A DNA stretch of 64,000 nucleotides from positions 27,370,632-27,434,631 of the forward strand of contig NC_064765.1 in NCBI RefSeq assembly GCF_011397635.1, written 5' to 3'. Positions 1-12,800 of the stretch are shown here, piece after piece. The notes beneath the pieces are model-generated. The model was not told where the DNA came from. It did not search any database and worked only from the letters and a program-made list of their open reading frames with translations. This stretch comes from Epinephelus fuscoguttatus. Its lineage: Eukaryota > Chordata > Actinopteri > Perciformes > Serranidae. The position numbers were made by a program, and so were the translations under genes. Each line of letters starts with the position of its first letter. The first letter of the stretch is position 1.

Positions 1-1
1 A

Positions 2-589
2 GCCTTTCTCCTTGCTGTCACATCAGCAAAGCGGGTTGGGGAGCTGCATGCTCTCCGTCAGTGAGTCCTGCCTGCGTTGGGGGCGGATGGTTCGTGGGTG
101 ACTCTCTGGCCGAACGTTGCGTTCCTGCCAAAGGTGCTGCCACGCACCCATCTCAACCGGCCGATTCATCTGGCTCGGTTCGACCCCCCGTCGGCCGACT
201 GTGGAGCACAGTTGTTGTGTCCTGTACGGACCCTGGCTGCTTACCTCAATGCCACTGCGCCTGTGCGACTGACAGACCAATTGTTTGTGTGCTATGGGGG
301 TCATAACAGAGGTTGTGCCCTCTCTAAACAGCGCCTGTCACATTGGATTGTGGATACCATCTCCTATGCTTACAGGGTCACTGGCCGTCCGTTGCCAGCC
401 GGGGTCAGGTGCCATTCGACGCGGGGGGTCTCCACGTCCTGGGCTGCTCTGAGGGGTGTTTCACTGGAAGACATCTGTGCTGCAGCTTCTTGGGCGTCAC
501 CTTCCACGTTCCATCGCTTGTATCGCCTCAATGTTGCTGCTCCCCACCCGTTGGGCGTGGTCCTCCGCCACAGGACTTCTGATCAGTGA
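2..589 (+). pseudogene. DIRS tyrosine recombinase, frameshifted 3' fragment
   Basis: The conceptual translation resembles the C-terminal catalytic half of DIRS tyrosine recombinases. The first conserved arginine sits in 'SAKRVGEL', the H-x-x-R box is 'CHSTRGVSTSW' and the nucleophile region is 'FHRLYRLN'. The block 'LSKQRLSHWIVDTISYAY' is also typical of fish DIRS copies. The copy is decayed: the frame starting at base 2 meets a stop at 62-64, and two one-base deletions between about 55 and 85 are needed to follow the family sequence. From about 77 the frame is open to the stop at 587-589. It was probably inactive long ago, and its N-terminus is outside the window. Confidence 0.75.
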
Positions 590-631
590 GGTAGGTCTGG
601 GGGATTCTTCGTGACGTTGTTGGTATGTGTC

Positions 632-959
632 ATCCAGTGCTTATGCACCGCCTCTGGCGGTCAGTAGGGACGAGATAGAACGAAAGTTACAATGGTAACT
701 ACGGTTCTATGAGTCCTGGATGACCGCCAGAGTGTCTGGTCACTCTGAATCCTCGCGCGCTCGCGAGCAAATTTTAGGAACAGATCACCTGCTGACACCG
801 GAAGATATAGCCTCCCGGAGTTCACGCAGGGGTCACGGGTGACATTGTTGATATTCGTACTCGACATGCGCTAGCGTGGGCGGAGTTATCCAGTGCTTAT
901 GCACCGCCTCTGGCGGTCATCCAGGACTCATAGAACCGTAGTTACCATTGTAACTTTCG
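632..959. repeat. DIRS terminal repeat block (direct plus inverted)
   Basis: A 32-bp direct repeat starting ATCCAGTGCTTATGC is present at 632-663 and again at 888-919. A near-perfect inverted repeat of about 50 bp pairs 681-731 with 909-959. The two repeat types overlap, so the second copy is a hybrid of the direct and inverted units. This layout fits the inverted terminal repeats and internal complementary region of DIRS elements. Confidence 0.8.
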
Positions 960-960
960 T

Positions 961-2540
961 TACAGAGACAGGATTTGTGCACTCATTTGAAGACAGGGTG
1001 CATCTTTACATTCATACCCTTTTCATTAGATATTCTTTACAAATGTTTGTAAGCTGGTGAGCAGTATGCCACAGGGTGATGTGAGGCACCTCAGATCAAT
1101 TGCCAAGGTTATCAGAGATCAAATACTAGCCTACATATTTCACAATGTTCTACAGCATTATGTGAGTTACCTTTTGATTGAAGTGCCTCTACACCATCAA
1201 GACTTCTGCTGTGCCTCCAAGTGGCAGCTCATGGTAAGACCCCAGGTGAAATCAGCAGGAGACCTCGGAGTATCAGTGGTCAGACTGCTGATTGTCTGTG
1301 TCACATTGTTCAGGAGTTGAAGAACGACTGAGTTCAGATGATGGAGTTTGACTGGGAAAGAGTGGTGTGGAAATGGTGCCTGGTGATGCACTCCCCACCC
1401 TGGAGCCACAAAATATTTCATTTCAGTCAAAATAAGAGATGCACAAGTGTCCCCTTCTGTTGCCCAAGATCTGTCTTTAGCCCTTTTGTATGTGGTCAGC
1501 ATGTTACCCAGTTTTTTCCTTACTTTTTCATTTGTGAAGGTACATCCTTTGGCACAAAAGGCTTCTTCCAGTCTCTTGTAAAATCTTGTTTTGTTCCAGT
1601 TGTACAGGTTTGATACGTCCTGGTCAGCTCAAGTAGTAATAATGTTGTCTTGTTTTGGCATTCTGTAAAAAACATTGCAGTATTACTAAAAAAAAGGACA
1701 CATTTATTCTAATATTTCGATTATAAACCAACAGTCACTGTACCTGTGTGGGATTTGTGGCATTCTGGCTGTTAGGATGGAAATGGGAGCAAACCATCTG
1801 AGGAGGATGACTTTGGTAAAATGTTTGTTTCAGGAATGGTGCACCAGGTGAATGTAGCTGCTGGCTGGTTAGTTTGAATGTGACTGGGGGTGGTGGGAAC
1901 TCTGGGCCGGGGAGTGTGGCTCTGGGTGAGGACAGGAGGTTGGGTGACAGCACTGATAGATTGTGGGTTTACTGCAGAGAAGAGAGCCAGAAAATTGCAA
2001 AGACTTTTTCACATGTATTTAAATATTCAAGTTTGGCATAATCAAAAGAGAATTTACCCTGAAAGTTTCCTTACTTGTTCCAGTATGTCAGAGGCGTACT
2101 GGTTATCTGGAAAAACAGATCTCATTAAATAATTGCCATCCAAATTTGTAATGGTATTAATGTGTCAGACTTTTCTTTTTACTCACCAGTTGCCAGTTTG
2201 TCAGCAGTTTCTCTGCTTTCTCATACGCTGATAGCACCTCTGTCATCTTTTAGGATAACTATAACTTCATCCTTGGTTGCTGGTCAAAACCAGGTTCTGC
2301 AGGTACCTTATACCCAATCACCCAATCACACCTGTTTGAAATGGAGCGGATTTATTCTGTGGAAACCCATGACAACTGACAATTGTGCCCCATCACAGTG
2401 ATTGCACCATGTTTTGATGTAATTGAAGAATGTGTTCCTTATGCTTTACAGCAATTGTTAAAAAAATAACCAATAAATGTATCTGAACTCTGACTCTGTG
2501 ATGATTCTGTTTAGTGATTTTTATGTGTTCTCCTTTCCCC
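961..2540. other. No recognisable gene
   Basis: Short open frames occur on both strands, but none has recognisable domain content, splice-linked neighbours or codon bias. I see nothing definite in this stretch. Confidence 0.5.
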
Positions 2541-2940
2541 CTTCCCTTTCTGTTTCTGATCCTGGCAGGGGGCGTGGCTGGTTCTTTCTACTGCATCTGA
2601 CGAGGCACACCTGTGTCCACTCAGCTCATCAACCTGCCTACATTTACCTGGTCTTCACTCCGCTACTCTGCCAGATAATTCTGTCCATTTTTGGTAAAGC
2701 CAAGTGTACTCTTTTCCAGTGTTGCTTCGTAGTGATTTTTTGCATTTGTGTGCTCACTTATGTTTTTGCCCTGTTTTCCATGTGCTCAGCCTTCGTGTTG
2801 TCTCCAGAGATCCAGCTCTCTAAGCTGGTAAAAAACCTTCTAGCCAGCCAGCACCCTGCCTCCACTAAATAAACTCTTGTTTTCATACACCTGCGTCTGT
2901 CTCTGCTTTGGGGTCCAGCCAGAAACCAAAACTTCACAGA
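2541..2940 (+). repeat. Putative LTR- or SINE-like interspersed repeat
   Basis: A segment with a GGGGGCGTGG start, an AATAAA at 2868-2873 and a following CTCTGCTTTGGGGTCC-type tail resembles the 3' portion of fish retroelement LTRs. No matching second LTR or tRNA-like box is visible in the window, so the class is uncertain. Confidence 0.3.
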
Positions 2941-3375
2941 CTACGTGTGAATAATTATTATAATTAGCAGTTTCTGTTGCATGTTACGTAGCCAGAGAAT
3001 AATGGCTACATTGCACATAAATTCCACTGTATTTATCGTCTTAATGGGTTTATGAGATGTTGTGATATTTAATATTTAATCTAACATTTGTAATGGATAG
3101 AAAAACAAATTTGTGCCAATTGGTGATACTTTTTAGGTTCAATGTTTTGATAAAAAGTGGATTTTTCTAAAACAACATATCTACTTTATGCAGTTTGTTT
3201 ATCATAACTTTTGATTTGTTTAATGATGCAACCGTTACAATTAAGGAGAGAATAAGAGAAAAATTGGGCAGATTGTAGGCTTTGGAGGTCATATTTGTCA
3301 TATGACCCTAAATTTAAGACGATGAACTACTTAATCAACGGCCCAAACATTCTCATAGCTACATGCAAAAAAAAG

Positions 3376-3942
3376 TTTTCCAAAATGAAGTTAGTACAAT
3401 TGAACAAAATCCGCAGTAACAGTAAATGATAACCTCATAAGCTACGGCAGGTTTAATGAGTTAGCTTCCGAAGTAGGTTGGCTACACTAAGCTTGCCCAT
3501 AGACTAGAATATTAGAGCGTAAGCTTGCTAACTAGGAAGGCTATGCTAACGAGTAAGCTTGCCAATAAGCAAAAATATTGTTCCCAAACGAAGAGTGTGG
3601 ATAATATAATTTTTCAGTTGCTAATACCTACAATTAACACATTTCCCTCCTTTTTTATAGCCTATTAAAAACTAAATATTACTATTGCCTACTGGCAACC
3701 CTACTCGTTAGCATAGCCTACCTATTTAGCGAGCTAACTCAATAATATTCTAGCCTATTGGCAAGCTTACTTGTTAGCATAACCTTGCGAGTTAGCATCT
3801 AACTTGCTAATATTTTAGGGCAAGCTTACTTCGTAGTTAAACCAACCTCCTGAGCAAGCTAGTTCACTAACCCCGCAGTAGCTTATAAAGTTTTAGTTGT
3901 TGCCAGGGATTTTGTTCAATTGTACGAACTTTAATTTGAAAA
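3376..3942. repeat. Foldback element / long imperfect palindrome
   Basis: Two arms of roughly 220-250 bp are inverted copies of each other: about 3376-3595 and 3690-3942. The outer ends pair well: TACAATTGAACAAAATCC at about 3396 is mirrored by GGATTTTGTTCAATTGTA at about 3907. Inner portions consist of degenerate units built around GTAAGCTTGC and GTTAGCATAGCC. The loop is AT-rich (about 3600-3690). No coding capacity is seen. It is best read as a non-autonomous foldback or MITE-type transposon of unknown family. Confidence 0.7.
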
Positions 3943-6838
3943 ATTAGCTTAGCTGAAAAGCAGACATCATACTTGGGACTGGGAGAACACACTAGAATAG
4001 GACTTGCCACAATCTATTAATGATGTCATGACTACCCCTATCCCTGATTATAGATTTATCTATAGATTGCCTTATCAATTATAATCCTGACAAACTAAAT
4101 CAAATGACGACAAAAGTCACACAGAATTTGACACTTTTTATGAACCAATGTTTCAGAATGGCACAATGCTTTGCCTCGCTATCAAGCACAGAAATAAGAT
4201 GAATTTTTAATACTTGATGGCAATACAGCATTTTGTGCGTTACAATAAAACATCTGACCATCTTTGAACCTGTTCTTTCTTTACAATCTTCAAATATGAG
4301 CCTCAGACAGCAGTGATAATATTCAGACAGTATTATTTAATTTGAACCAGCAGCGGTGACAGTGTGTTACAGTATGTTGTTTAAAGACATTCACCTACAT
4401 GTACAGAACTCTCTGTTTGGATAATGCTAATGGAAAGCAATCAGTCAACATGGAGAATGCTGAGCAAAGAGCACTGAAGACATCCATCAGCTTTAGATGT
4501 GGGCTGGTCTGATTTGTCGTGCTTATAACTCATTTACACTGTAAAAATACATGTGATATAAAACAAAAGCATGGGGCAAAGGTCAGTTGGCCTCCATGAC
4601 AAAATATCGTAACAGCGAAAACAACAGATCCAAGTAGCAATTAGCACATTACAACACACATGATGTTACCACATTGTAATGTGGGTAGTGGAGTCCTTAT
4701 TACCACAAAACAAAGAACAAATGGTAATATTTCCATTAAACCTCAACTTAACAACTTATATCTATATTTAATTTTCTGGTCATGATTGTTGTTTTTTAAA
4801 GAGAACCAAATTATGATCCAAGATTTGATGAAATGACAGTCACTGATGTCACATGGATATTATAAAATGTATAGGCATTAAAGTTCAGTATGTCCAGACA
4901 TGTTATCTCTTATAAGCAGTGTGACGTGGTTGAGCAGCAACCCCATGGACCAAACATGTGTTCCATAATTTATCAATGTCTTCAGACACAGGGACTATCT
5001 AAATGCCAATTTAGGAACAATCCACTCAACATCAAAGATCCATTACAGCTGTTCTCTGAAACACCTTTGACTTTGAATGAATGGCTGGATGAATAAAAAC
5101 ATGATTACCACTGCTGACACAGTGGTAAATATCTCAGACACATCGTCATAATACTTGTTTGTAACTGTGTGTATGGCCAACAAAAATCATACTTTACCAT
5201 AAACCATATATATAATTAGTTATAATACAGGAAACCTAAAAGTATGGAGCTGCAACAGTGACAGTATCTCAGAAATTTTGGCATTCAAAAAGTAAACACC
5301 AGCACTGAAAAATGAATTCACAGAGCGTGATTTATCTGCATACTAAGTAGAGAATGTCTCTTCTAGACTCGGACTGTCATTAAAAACCACATCAGAGCAC
5401 AATAAAATAAAATAAAATAAAATCATTTTTAATGCGCCATTTTTCTTCCTGTGGAACTTTTTCAACACTAATGTTTCTTTTATCAATATTGTATTTGCAA
5501 TGGCAAAACCTACTGTCACTGTTCTGGCTCCATATGAAAGAGTTAGGAAAAGTATTGTGGTGGAACTTTAAGTCATCTGCTGCCTATCCAAATTATCCCA
5601 ATTCCATGTTTTATATTTGGGAACAAAGTGGAAGAGAAAAACTAAAAGAGGAGACATGATATTGGCACGGTCAGAAAGAGGTTTTAAAAAAGTCTTTACC
5701 TCTAGAGGGAATAGATGAAGGTATATGAGGGAACCCTGGAGGAAAAGAAGTTGCTGGGAGGAAAATAAGGCCACACAGGATGAAGAACATAAAAGGGGAC
5801 AACAATATCAGATAACTAGATAATAATAAAATAATAAAAGATGAGAGGCACTGTGAGTCTCCTCTGTTATAACAAGAAGGGTTACACTGATATACAGTAC
5901 ACTGGTTTAACAACATATCAAATCTGATATTGGCTTTTACTGGAAGGCCCAACGTCAACCAGCCAGTGTCATCCACCTCCAATGTGATGATGCAGTTTGT
6001 AAAACTACACATTCAATGTTTCATTTATCAAAACTACACTGGATGTCTGTGGGAAGTGCTTCACTTGAACCTTTTAAAGAAGTTTTGTGCAGCTATGCAT
6101 GAATACGCCACACTGTCATATTACAAAACCTGCTCAAACTGTCATAGTCTGTGAAATTTATAAGCAACCCTTAAATACCAGTATCAGCCTTTAAAACACA
6201 TACTGTACAAGTAAATACTTTTCATATTGCAATGTGCTGATGCGACGAAGGGTAACAACGATAAAACTGCACATTTAAACCCCTCAATGAACAAATATGG
6301 ATGTAAACTCTCCTCGTCTCCATCAGCACCGACTGTTCTCACACGCAGTTTGCTGCTCACACCAGTCTAGTACCGCAGAAGTCTGTGTCTGAAATAAAAA
6401 AGTTCATCTGACAGTCTCGGCATGGACCATTACTGACAGCAAATAAACCTACCACATGTGATAAATGATGGGCAGAAATATCACTCTGTTGTGACAGGAT
6501 GAGAAAAGAAGACCTGGTTTACGATGTACTCTTTAACACTCCCTTTATCATATATTAGACTATCAGATGTTTGTAAACTCATTGTGCAGTTATGTGGGGA
6601 GGGGATGGATGGCCAATACAGTGATAACACACTTTGAATGTTCTTGAAATTGGTCTCTCACTGTGACAAAGTGCCCTTGATTGTGTCTTTGTTCTGTCTC
6701 CCCCGTTTTAAAGACCTGTTGGCCTCCGTCTAAATGACTGATGGGCGTACGTACAGCTGTAATTCACTGTGAACCGTTCGGCATCGCAGGAGGTTTCTGT
6801 TGCAGAGAAAGCAGGGTGTGAAAAAGCAGAGCTCTACA
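3943..6838 (-). other. Probable zmym4 3' UTR and flanking sequence
   Basis: This lies immediately downstream of the zmym4 stop codon (minus strand). It is AT-rich, without recognisable genes or clear transposon ends. I did not find a canonical AATAAA on the minus strand between 3000 and 6838; several ATTAAA variants exist (for example near 4207 and 5428). The UTR end is therefore not fixed. A short (AAAAT)n run lies at 5401-5422. Confidence 0.4.
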
Positions 6839-9800
6839 TCACTGTAAACTGTCATCACCACCGGCGGCTGAGGACTGAAGTTGAGTTTTTTCGAGTTCCT
6901 GGTGAACCTCTCTGACGGCCATGATGCGTGAGAGCATGCTCTGTAGAGTGGTGCTCTCTAATGGTTGAGAGGTGTACCAGTGGGAACTGTTGAGGTCAGA
7001 AACAGAAATTAGACAAAAAAAATTTAGAAAAATATGTAAGACTTGCATGTTGCTGTCTATAAACAGCACAGGCGGTAATATGTTTTTCTTATTTTATTTG
7101 AATTCATGCATTCTCTTGATAGTGAGGAAGAGAGGGAGACATGGAAAAGGTAAGAGAGAGAGGTGGTATGACATGTAGCAAAAGGCCTGGGACAAACTCG
7201 GACCCAAGCGGCTGCAGTGAAGACTCAGCCTTGATGGTACATGCTCTAACATTTAAGCTAGCGACGTGCTCTGGGAGGTTTTATTTAAATGTCCATTTAA
7301 TCTGGACTCTGTGTCTCTTTAACACTGGACAAGTGACTGACCTGTGAGTGTGCACATTCTGTTCAGGCTGCAGGAAAAACAGGTCAGTTCTCTTCTTCAC
7401 CGACTCAGGGCTGGTAGAGAGAAAGATGAATGAGAATAAAAAGTGTTTGTTCAGTTTCATATATGTGACTTTAAGTGCTGTCGTCTTCATCTGTTAGTTT
7501 GCCTATGTGCATGTGCATATGTCTCACCATCTGGAGAGGTAGAACTCGTAGAGTCTGACAGGACAGTGTAGAGGGTTGGCGACATTTTCCAGCATCTCCA
7601 GGTCTACCTCTTCCTCTCCCTGCTTTTTTCTCAATCGCTCTGTAAACCAGAACTCACTTATTCACTACTTGCAAACACATAATCCGTTTTGGGACAATTT
7701 ATGAAACCGGTTTTGATGTTTAGAAACAGAGTGAGTATATAAAAACATTTTTAGGTGATGTGAAGCTATTGATACCTGATATTTTGTATAGTTGTACAGC
7801 TGCACAGACACATTACTATCACTGCTACTTTAATCTTTTAAAAAAAGACATTAATGTATTATTTCAAAACACCCACCTGCATGGGGCGTGCCAGCACTGC
7901 TTCTCTGGTATCGGAGGTAGTGGACTTTGCCGGCTCGGCTGCAGGGTTTAGAGTGTAGAGTGAAGTTGGTAAAGGAGAGGCTTTGGTGCTGTGCCAGCGT
8001 GGTGAAGCCGAAGGTCTTGGTGCAAAAGAAGAGCAGCGTGTTGAGCAGCACTATGGGGGAGTAGGCGCCCAGCTGCTTACACTCCCACAGGTAGGACTCC
8101 ACAACACGGGAGGAAACAGCACCACCTTCAGGAAGAAAGAAGAAGTAGGGAAAGAGCTGAGTCAGTCAGATACTCAAAGTGCCTTAAAGGAGCTATATGT
8201 AAGAAATATAAAGCAAATAGTCATAAAATCCTCCAAATATGTCACAGAGACTAAGGAATAATGTTCATATAACATACTCATCTCACAGACAACAATAGTA
8301 CAGCCAGAATATTCGCATTTAAAAAAAAATTTACGGTCCGCAAATCATGTTTATGTTTTGAATCTGTGTTTTGGCCTGTTGCGCCACCCACCGCCGTCTA
8401 CCAGTCCCGCAGCCAGTAGAGTCTCAGCATCAGTTACGGTTACGACTGAGCTACAGCAGCACGGCAAGCAGCATTAGCAGTGTCCCGGTACATAGCATTA
8501 GCAACTGGTCCTCCTCAGCTGTATCCCGGCAGCAGCGTTAGCAGCAGAGAAGCTGGACTTGCTCGAACGGTCCGCTGGAAAACCGAAGATCAAGGACGCG
8601 GTGACGCAGCCCTGCCATGGCAGCCGCCCGTGGGCAAACAAATCAGTCTCCAGCGCGCCGCTATCCAGCAACCTTGAATCTGTAGGGGAGGGGGGGTGGA
8701 CACAACTCGCGGCAGTATTTTGAATTTGAGTGCAGTAACCATTTTGGCCACATTCTTACATACAGCGCCTTTATCCGGTTCTGGGTGCCTCAATGCCTTT
8801 CATCTCACTGCATGCTATGATTGAGAATGAAGAAATAATGGATTATTAAGAGAACTGGATTTGATGTTAATGAATATTGGCAAATAAATATTTTAAAATC
8901 AACACTACAAAATTGAAACGGTAAAATTAAACTGAGTTTTATGGTGTCAACCAGGCATAAAAACAGTTGAAATTAATTCTTAAAGATTAACCACAGTAAG
9001 GGTTGAGACAACCTGTGATATTAAAGCAGCATTAATATATTTTTTGGCCACTTGGGGGCAGCAGAACAACCTGTTAATACAACATTGAAATGTCAACAAC
9101 TTATAAAGCTGACAAGGTCAATCTGTCAGCAAAGTGTTGCCTACTTACACATCTATATAGAATTTAGCCATTGTTAATATAAGAAGATTGATTAGATTAA
9201 TCTCACTCAGTCAGAGGGATGGCAGACTCCGCCACTACCAATGAAAATGGTATGTAAAGACACAGTGGTGTAATGGCATCCTGAGCAGATTGAAGTCACT
9301 CTACATCTGTGTGTTGTTATCCAAGTTTCTCCTGTCCTGACCCACAGTGGTGGAACAGCGCCATCGCAAAAGCACAGTACACACACTCCAGTTCCTGCCA
9401 CGTTAACACCATTAGCTCTGCTAGCACTATTACTGTTGTTAGCATTTGTCACAGTCAGTACGTTTACATGGACAATTCCACTTTTAATCGGAATGAACGG
9501 CCATTCCGATTAAAAGTGGTCATGTAAATGGTCATTCCGATTGAAAATTAAATCCGATTAAAGGGGGTGGTTTATTCCGTTTGTCATTCCAAATGAAAGA
9601 GTTTTGTGTGCATGTATACACTCATTCCTCTTTGAGTTCATTCCGGTCTTTCTGCGCATGCTCGTTTCCTTGCCCTTCTGGTGCGATGACGTATATAGCG
9701 CACATAGCAACGGGCTGCATAGCAACGGGCTGAGCTAGAGCAGTCGGACTCACACTCACCGGTTTCCATTCGCCACAGCACGGTCTTCTGCCTCCCTTCT

Positions 9801-12800
9801 CCTGCTCAACAGATGAAGCATTAGCAGAACAAGGTTGTTGTCGTCCTGCTGCTTTAAGAATATCAGCAAAACACGCCCAAAAAAGGCACTAATAACAGCA
9901 TTGTCAAGCATCTTGTTATCCGGAGCGAGGACTACAGTGTTTTCTTCCGGTAAACGTAAACACGTAACATCCGCCCCACCCCCTATCCAATCAGAAACCT
10001 TCCCTGCCCCAAACCTTGCGCAGACCTGAATAAAGGCGATTGAACTGATCTCCCGTGTAAACCCTCATTCGGAATTAATATTTCCCATGTAAACTACCTG
10101 GAAACACTTTAATCCCGAATGATTTCATTCAGATTCATTTCATTCCGAATGAGAAGCCATCATGTAACCGTAGCCACTGTTAGCACTGCTAGCACCACTG
10201 GCTGCTAGCCACCTCCATTTTGAGAGCCGTGTGAAGGCAATTCCCATTCAGGCTCTGAATCAGAGATAACCTCTAAATGTTGTATTCAGCTCATTTAATA
10301 TAAATACATTAAAAAAGTTATTTCAGAAAACCCCAAGCCCCAAGGATTATGGCTTTATGTCACTGATCATACCACTAGTCTGCGGTTTCGGTTTCCAGAG
10401 TCGCAGCATCCCACTGATGTTGGTGGCAAACTGACTGTACAGCGCATCGGTAAAGATGTTCTCTATGCGGCCCTTCATGAACAGGTACTGTCCAAACAAA
10501 GGGAGACAGAAAATAAGGACTCAATAAAAAACCCAAAAAATAAATCCAGATGGACAGCAGTGACACAGTATGTGTGTGTGTACCTGCTGTATCCCCAGAC
10601 AGAGGTAGAAGATGCTGTCTGGGCTGTAGGTCTCTCCATTAGGCCGTCTTACTTCTCTGATGAAGCAGGACAGAGCAAAGCTCAGCTCAGCGGAGTCACA
10701 CTGAAGGACGTCTTCTTTAATATCCACGATATTGGCTGCAGGGGAGGAGACCATGAAACATAGTTAGTATAGAATAAAACAGGTTACAATGGGACCAATC
10801 AATAGAATCGCAGGAAGAGATATGCTAAAATAATAGTAGAATATAAGATAACTGAGGCTCACATTCTTTCTGGTGTTTGTTTCGTTGTTGGACCCAGCTC
10901 CTCCAGGCTTTAACTCCATACAGGTGGTTCAGTTTGGCGGGGGCTGGAGTCACCACTGCAGTGCGGTTCAACACGGTTCGCCTTCGACTCTGGATGGATT
11001 GAAATGCAATGAAAAGTGGGTAGTGTGGAAAATGGTCGACATGGCTAAAAGCTTGACTTTGATTAGACAATTAAATACATGTAATATTCAAGAACATCAC
11101 AACATCCAAAGACAGTGCAGTAGTGTATGTTAGAAAGATGTCAACATCCACAGATTCCTACAGCACTTGAATGCACCATGTAACTACACCAAGTGTCACC
11201 CTGCAGGAAAACAGCTTATAACTAAAGTCAGTGGAGAAAAATGTTTTAAATCAGAGGCTGATCAAATCAACCTGAGTTTACCAAAAGACAGCTGATCTAT
11301 CAGGGGAGTCATACCCGTTTTCGGCTGGAGAAAACATCCCTGGGTCTCTTCACTCCTCGCTGTGGTGCAGGTGGCTTCTGATCTAACGGTTCTGCAAAAA
11401 CAAATACAAAAGACCTGTGAGTGACTGTCAGTGTGCATGCATGTGTTGTTGAGTAGTTTTCATCTCTGCTTGTAGCAACTACATGCCATCCAGTTTTTTT
11501 TGTTTTTTTTTTTCATTTTACAGATTTATTTTTGTGTTCACTTTAAGTTATATGATGTCTCACCGGACGGGAAGTCAGTCTCCAAGTCCATCATGGGAGA
11601 GGAGGGAGGTTGATCCTCAGCACTGGTGGTAGGTGGGTCACTTGTCGTGGTGGTCTCCTCTGGCTTCGTATCAAGTTGAGGATCAGCTGACTCTGTGCTC
11701 CTCTCTGAGCTGACAGTAAGCGGCAGGTCGGCTTGTACTGCTTTTTGAGTCTCCTCATTTTCACAGCTTATGGGAGTGACCACCTCTGACTTCATGTCTC
11801 CACTGTTAGAACTACTCTGGTCTGCAAAAGACAGAGCAAACATTTGTCAAGCTTTATATGACTTAAATATATAAAAATCAGGACAGAAACTTTCCTCACC
11901 TGTGCTGGAAACAGGCCCATCTTTTTGTTTTTCTTCCTCTAACGCCAAAGGCTCTGATTGGACTGCTGCATCTATCATGTCCTTGCTCTGTGGTGGTACG
12001 ATCATGGGTACTGGAACCTGTACAATAAAAACCATGAAAAACAAATTATCATTTGATTTTCTGCAGCAAATACTCCAAAAAGTACATGAATCATTCTGGA
12101 TTCACTGGATTACTAATGTAATGGGACGTACAGGCAAAGGCATAGCCATCGGAACAGGTGTGTGCTGGGAGTACATGTTCATAGGCACTGGAATGAAGAC
12201 TGGTACTGGAACTGGCACCATTATCACCTTCACTTTCTCCTCTCCTGCTGAAGAGCTAACTGAGGGCAGAGGCTGAGCTGGAAGACAGAGGGAGGAGGAA
12301 AGATCATGAAGAAGAGACAGTCAAAAATGTTTATCAGGAGGATACGCAAGAATTTTTACATTTTTGAATTGAAACATTTAGTTGCAATTTAATTTAAAAG
12401 ATAAGATTAGACACAGACATCCTACTGTCGCACATAAAGTCATAATAAAATGTATATAAAAAGGGTAAAACTGATAATTTAGTGACAGCTTAGTATATTG
12501 AATATACTACTTTTATTAAATAAAATGTATTACGCTACTACATGCAGTCTCTATATGCAGCTGCAATTTTCTAGAATGCAGACATGACAGCAAGTGACCA
12601 AAAAACTGGGTAAGTATTGTCCTTGTTAAGGAGGGACAAAATATTTTAGTGCAGTTTTATTTGTGCTGCTTAAAGGTCACTTTATATTTATCATTGAGAT
12701 GCTCTGTCAGTCATAAATCACCGTACACCATAAATCACCATAAATATGAGACCATGGTTAAGAATACTGATAACCTCTGGTAATTTAATATGTAACAAAT

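Larger units (their letters stand above)
1..960 (+). mobile_element. DIRS-like retrotransposon, 3' end
   Basis: This is the downstream part of a DIRS-type retrotransposon. It holds a tyrosine-recombinase reading frame (2-589) followed by a terminal block of split direct and inverted repeats (632-959), the arrangement expected at the 3' end of DIRS elements, which integrate with a tyrosine recombinase instead of a DDE integrase. The reverse transcriptase/RNase H part would lie left of the window. The right boundary at about 960 is inferred from the end of the inverted repeat arm. Confidence 0.8.
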
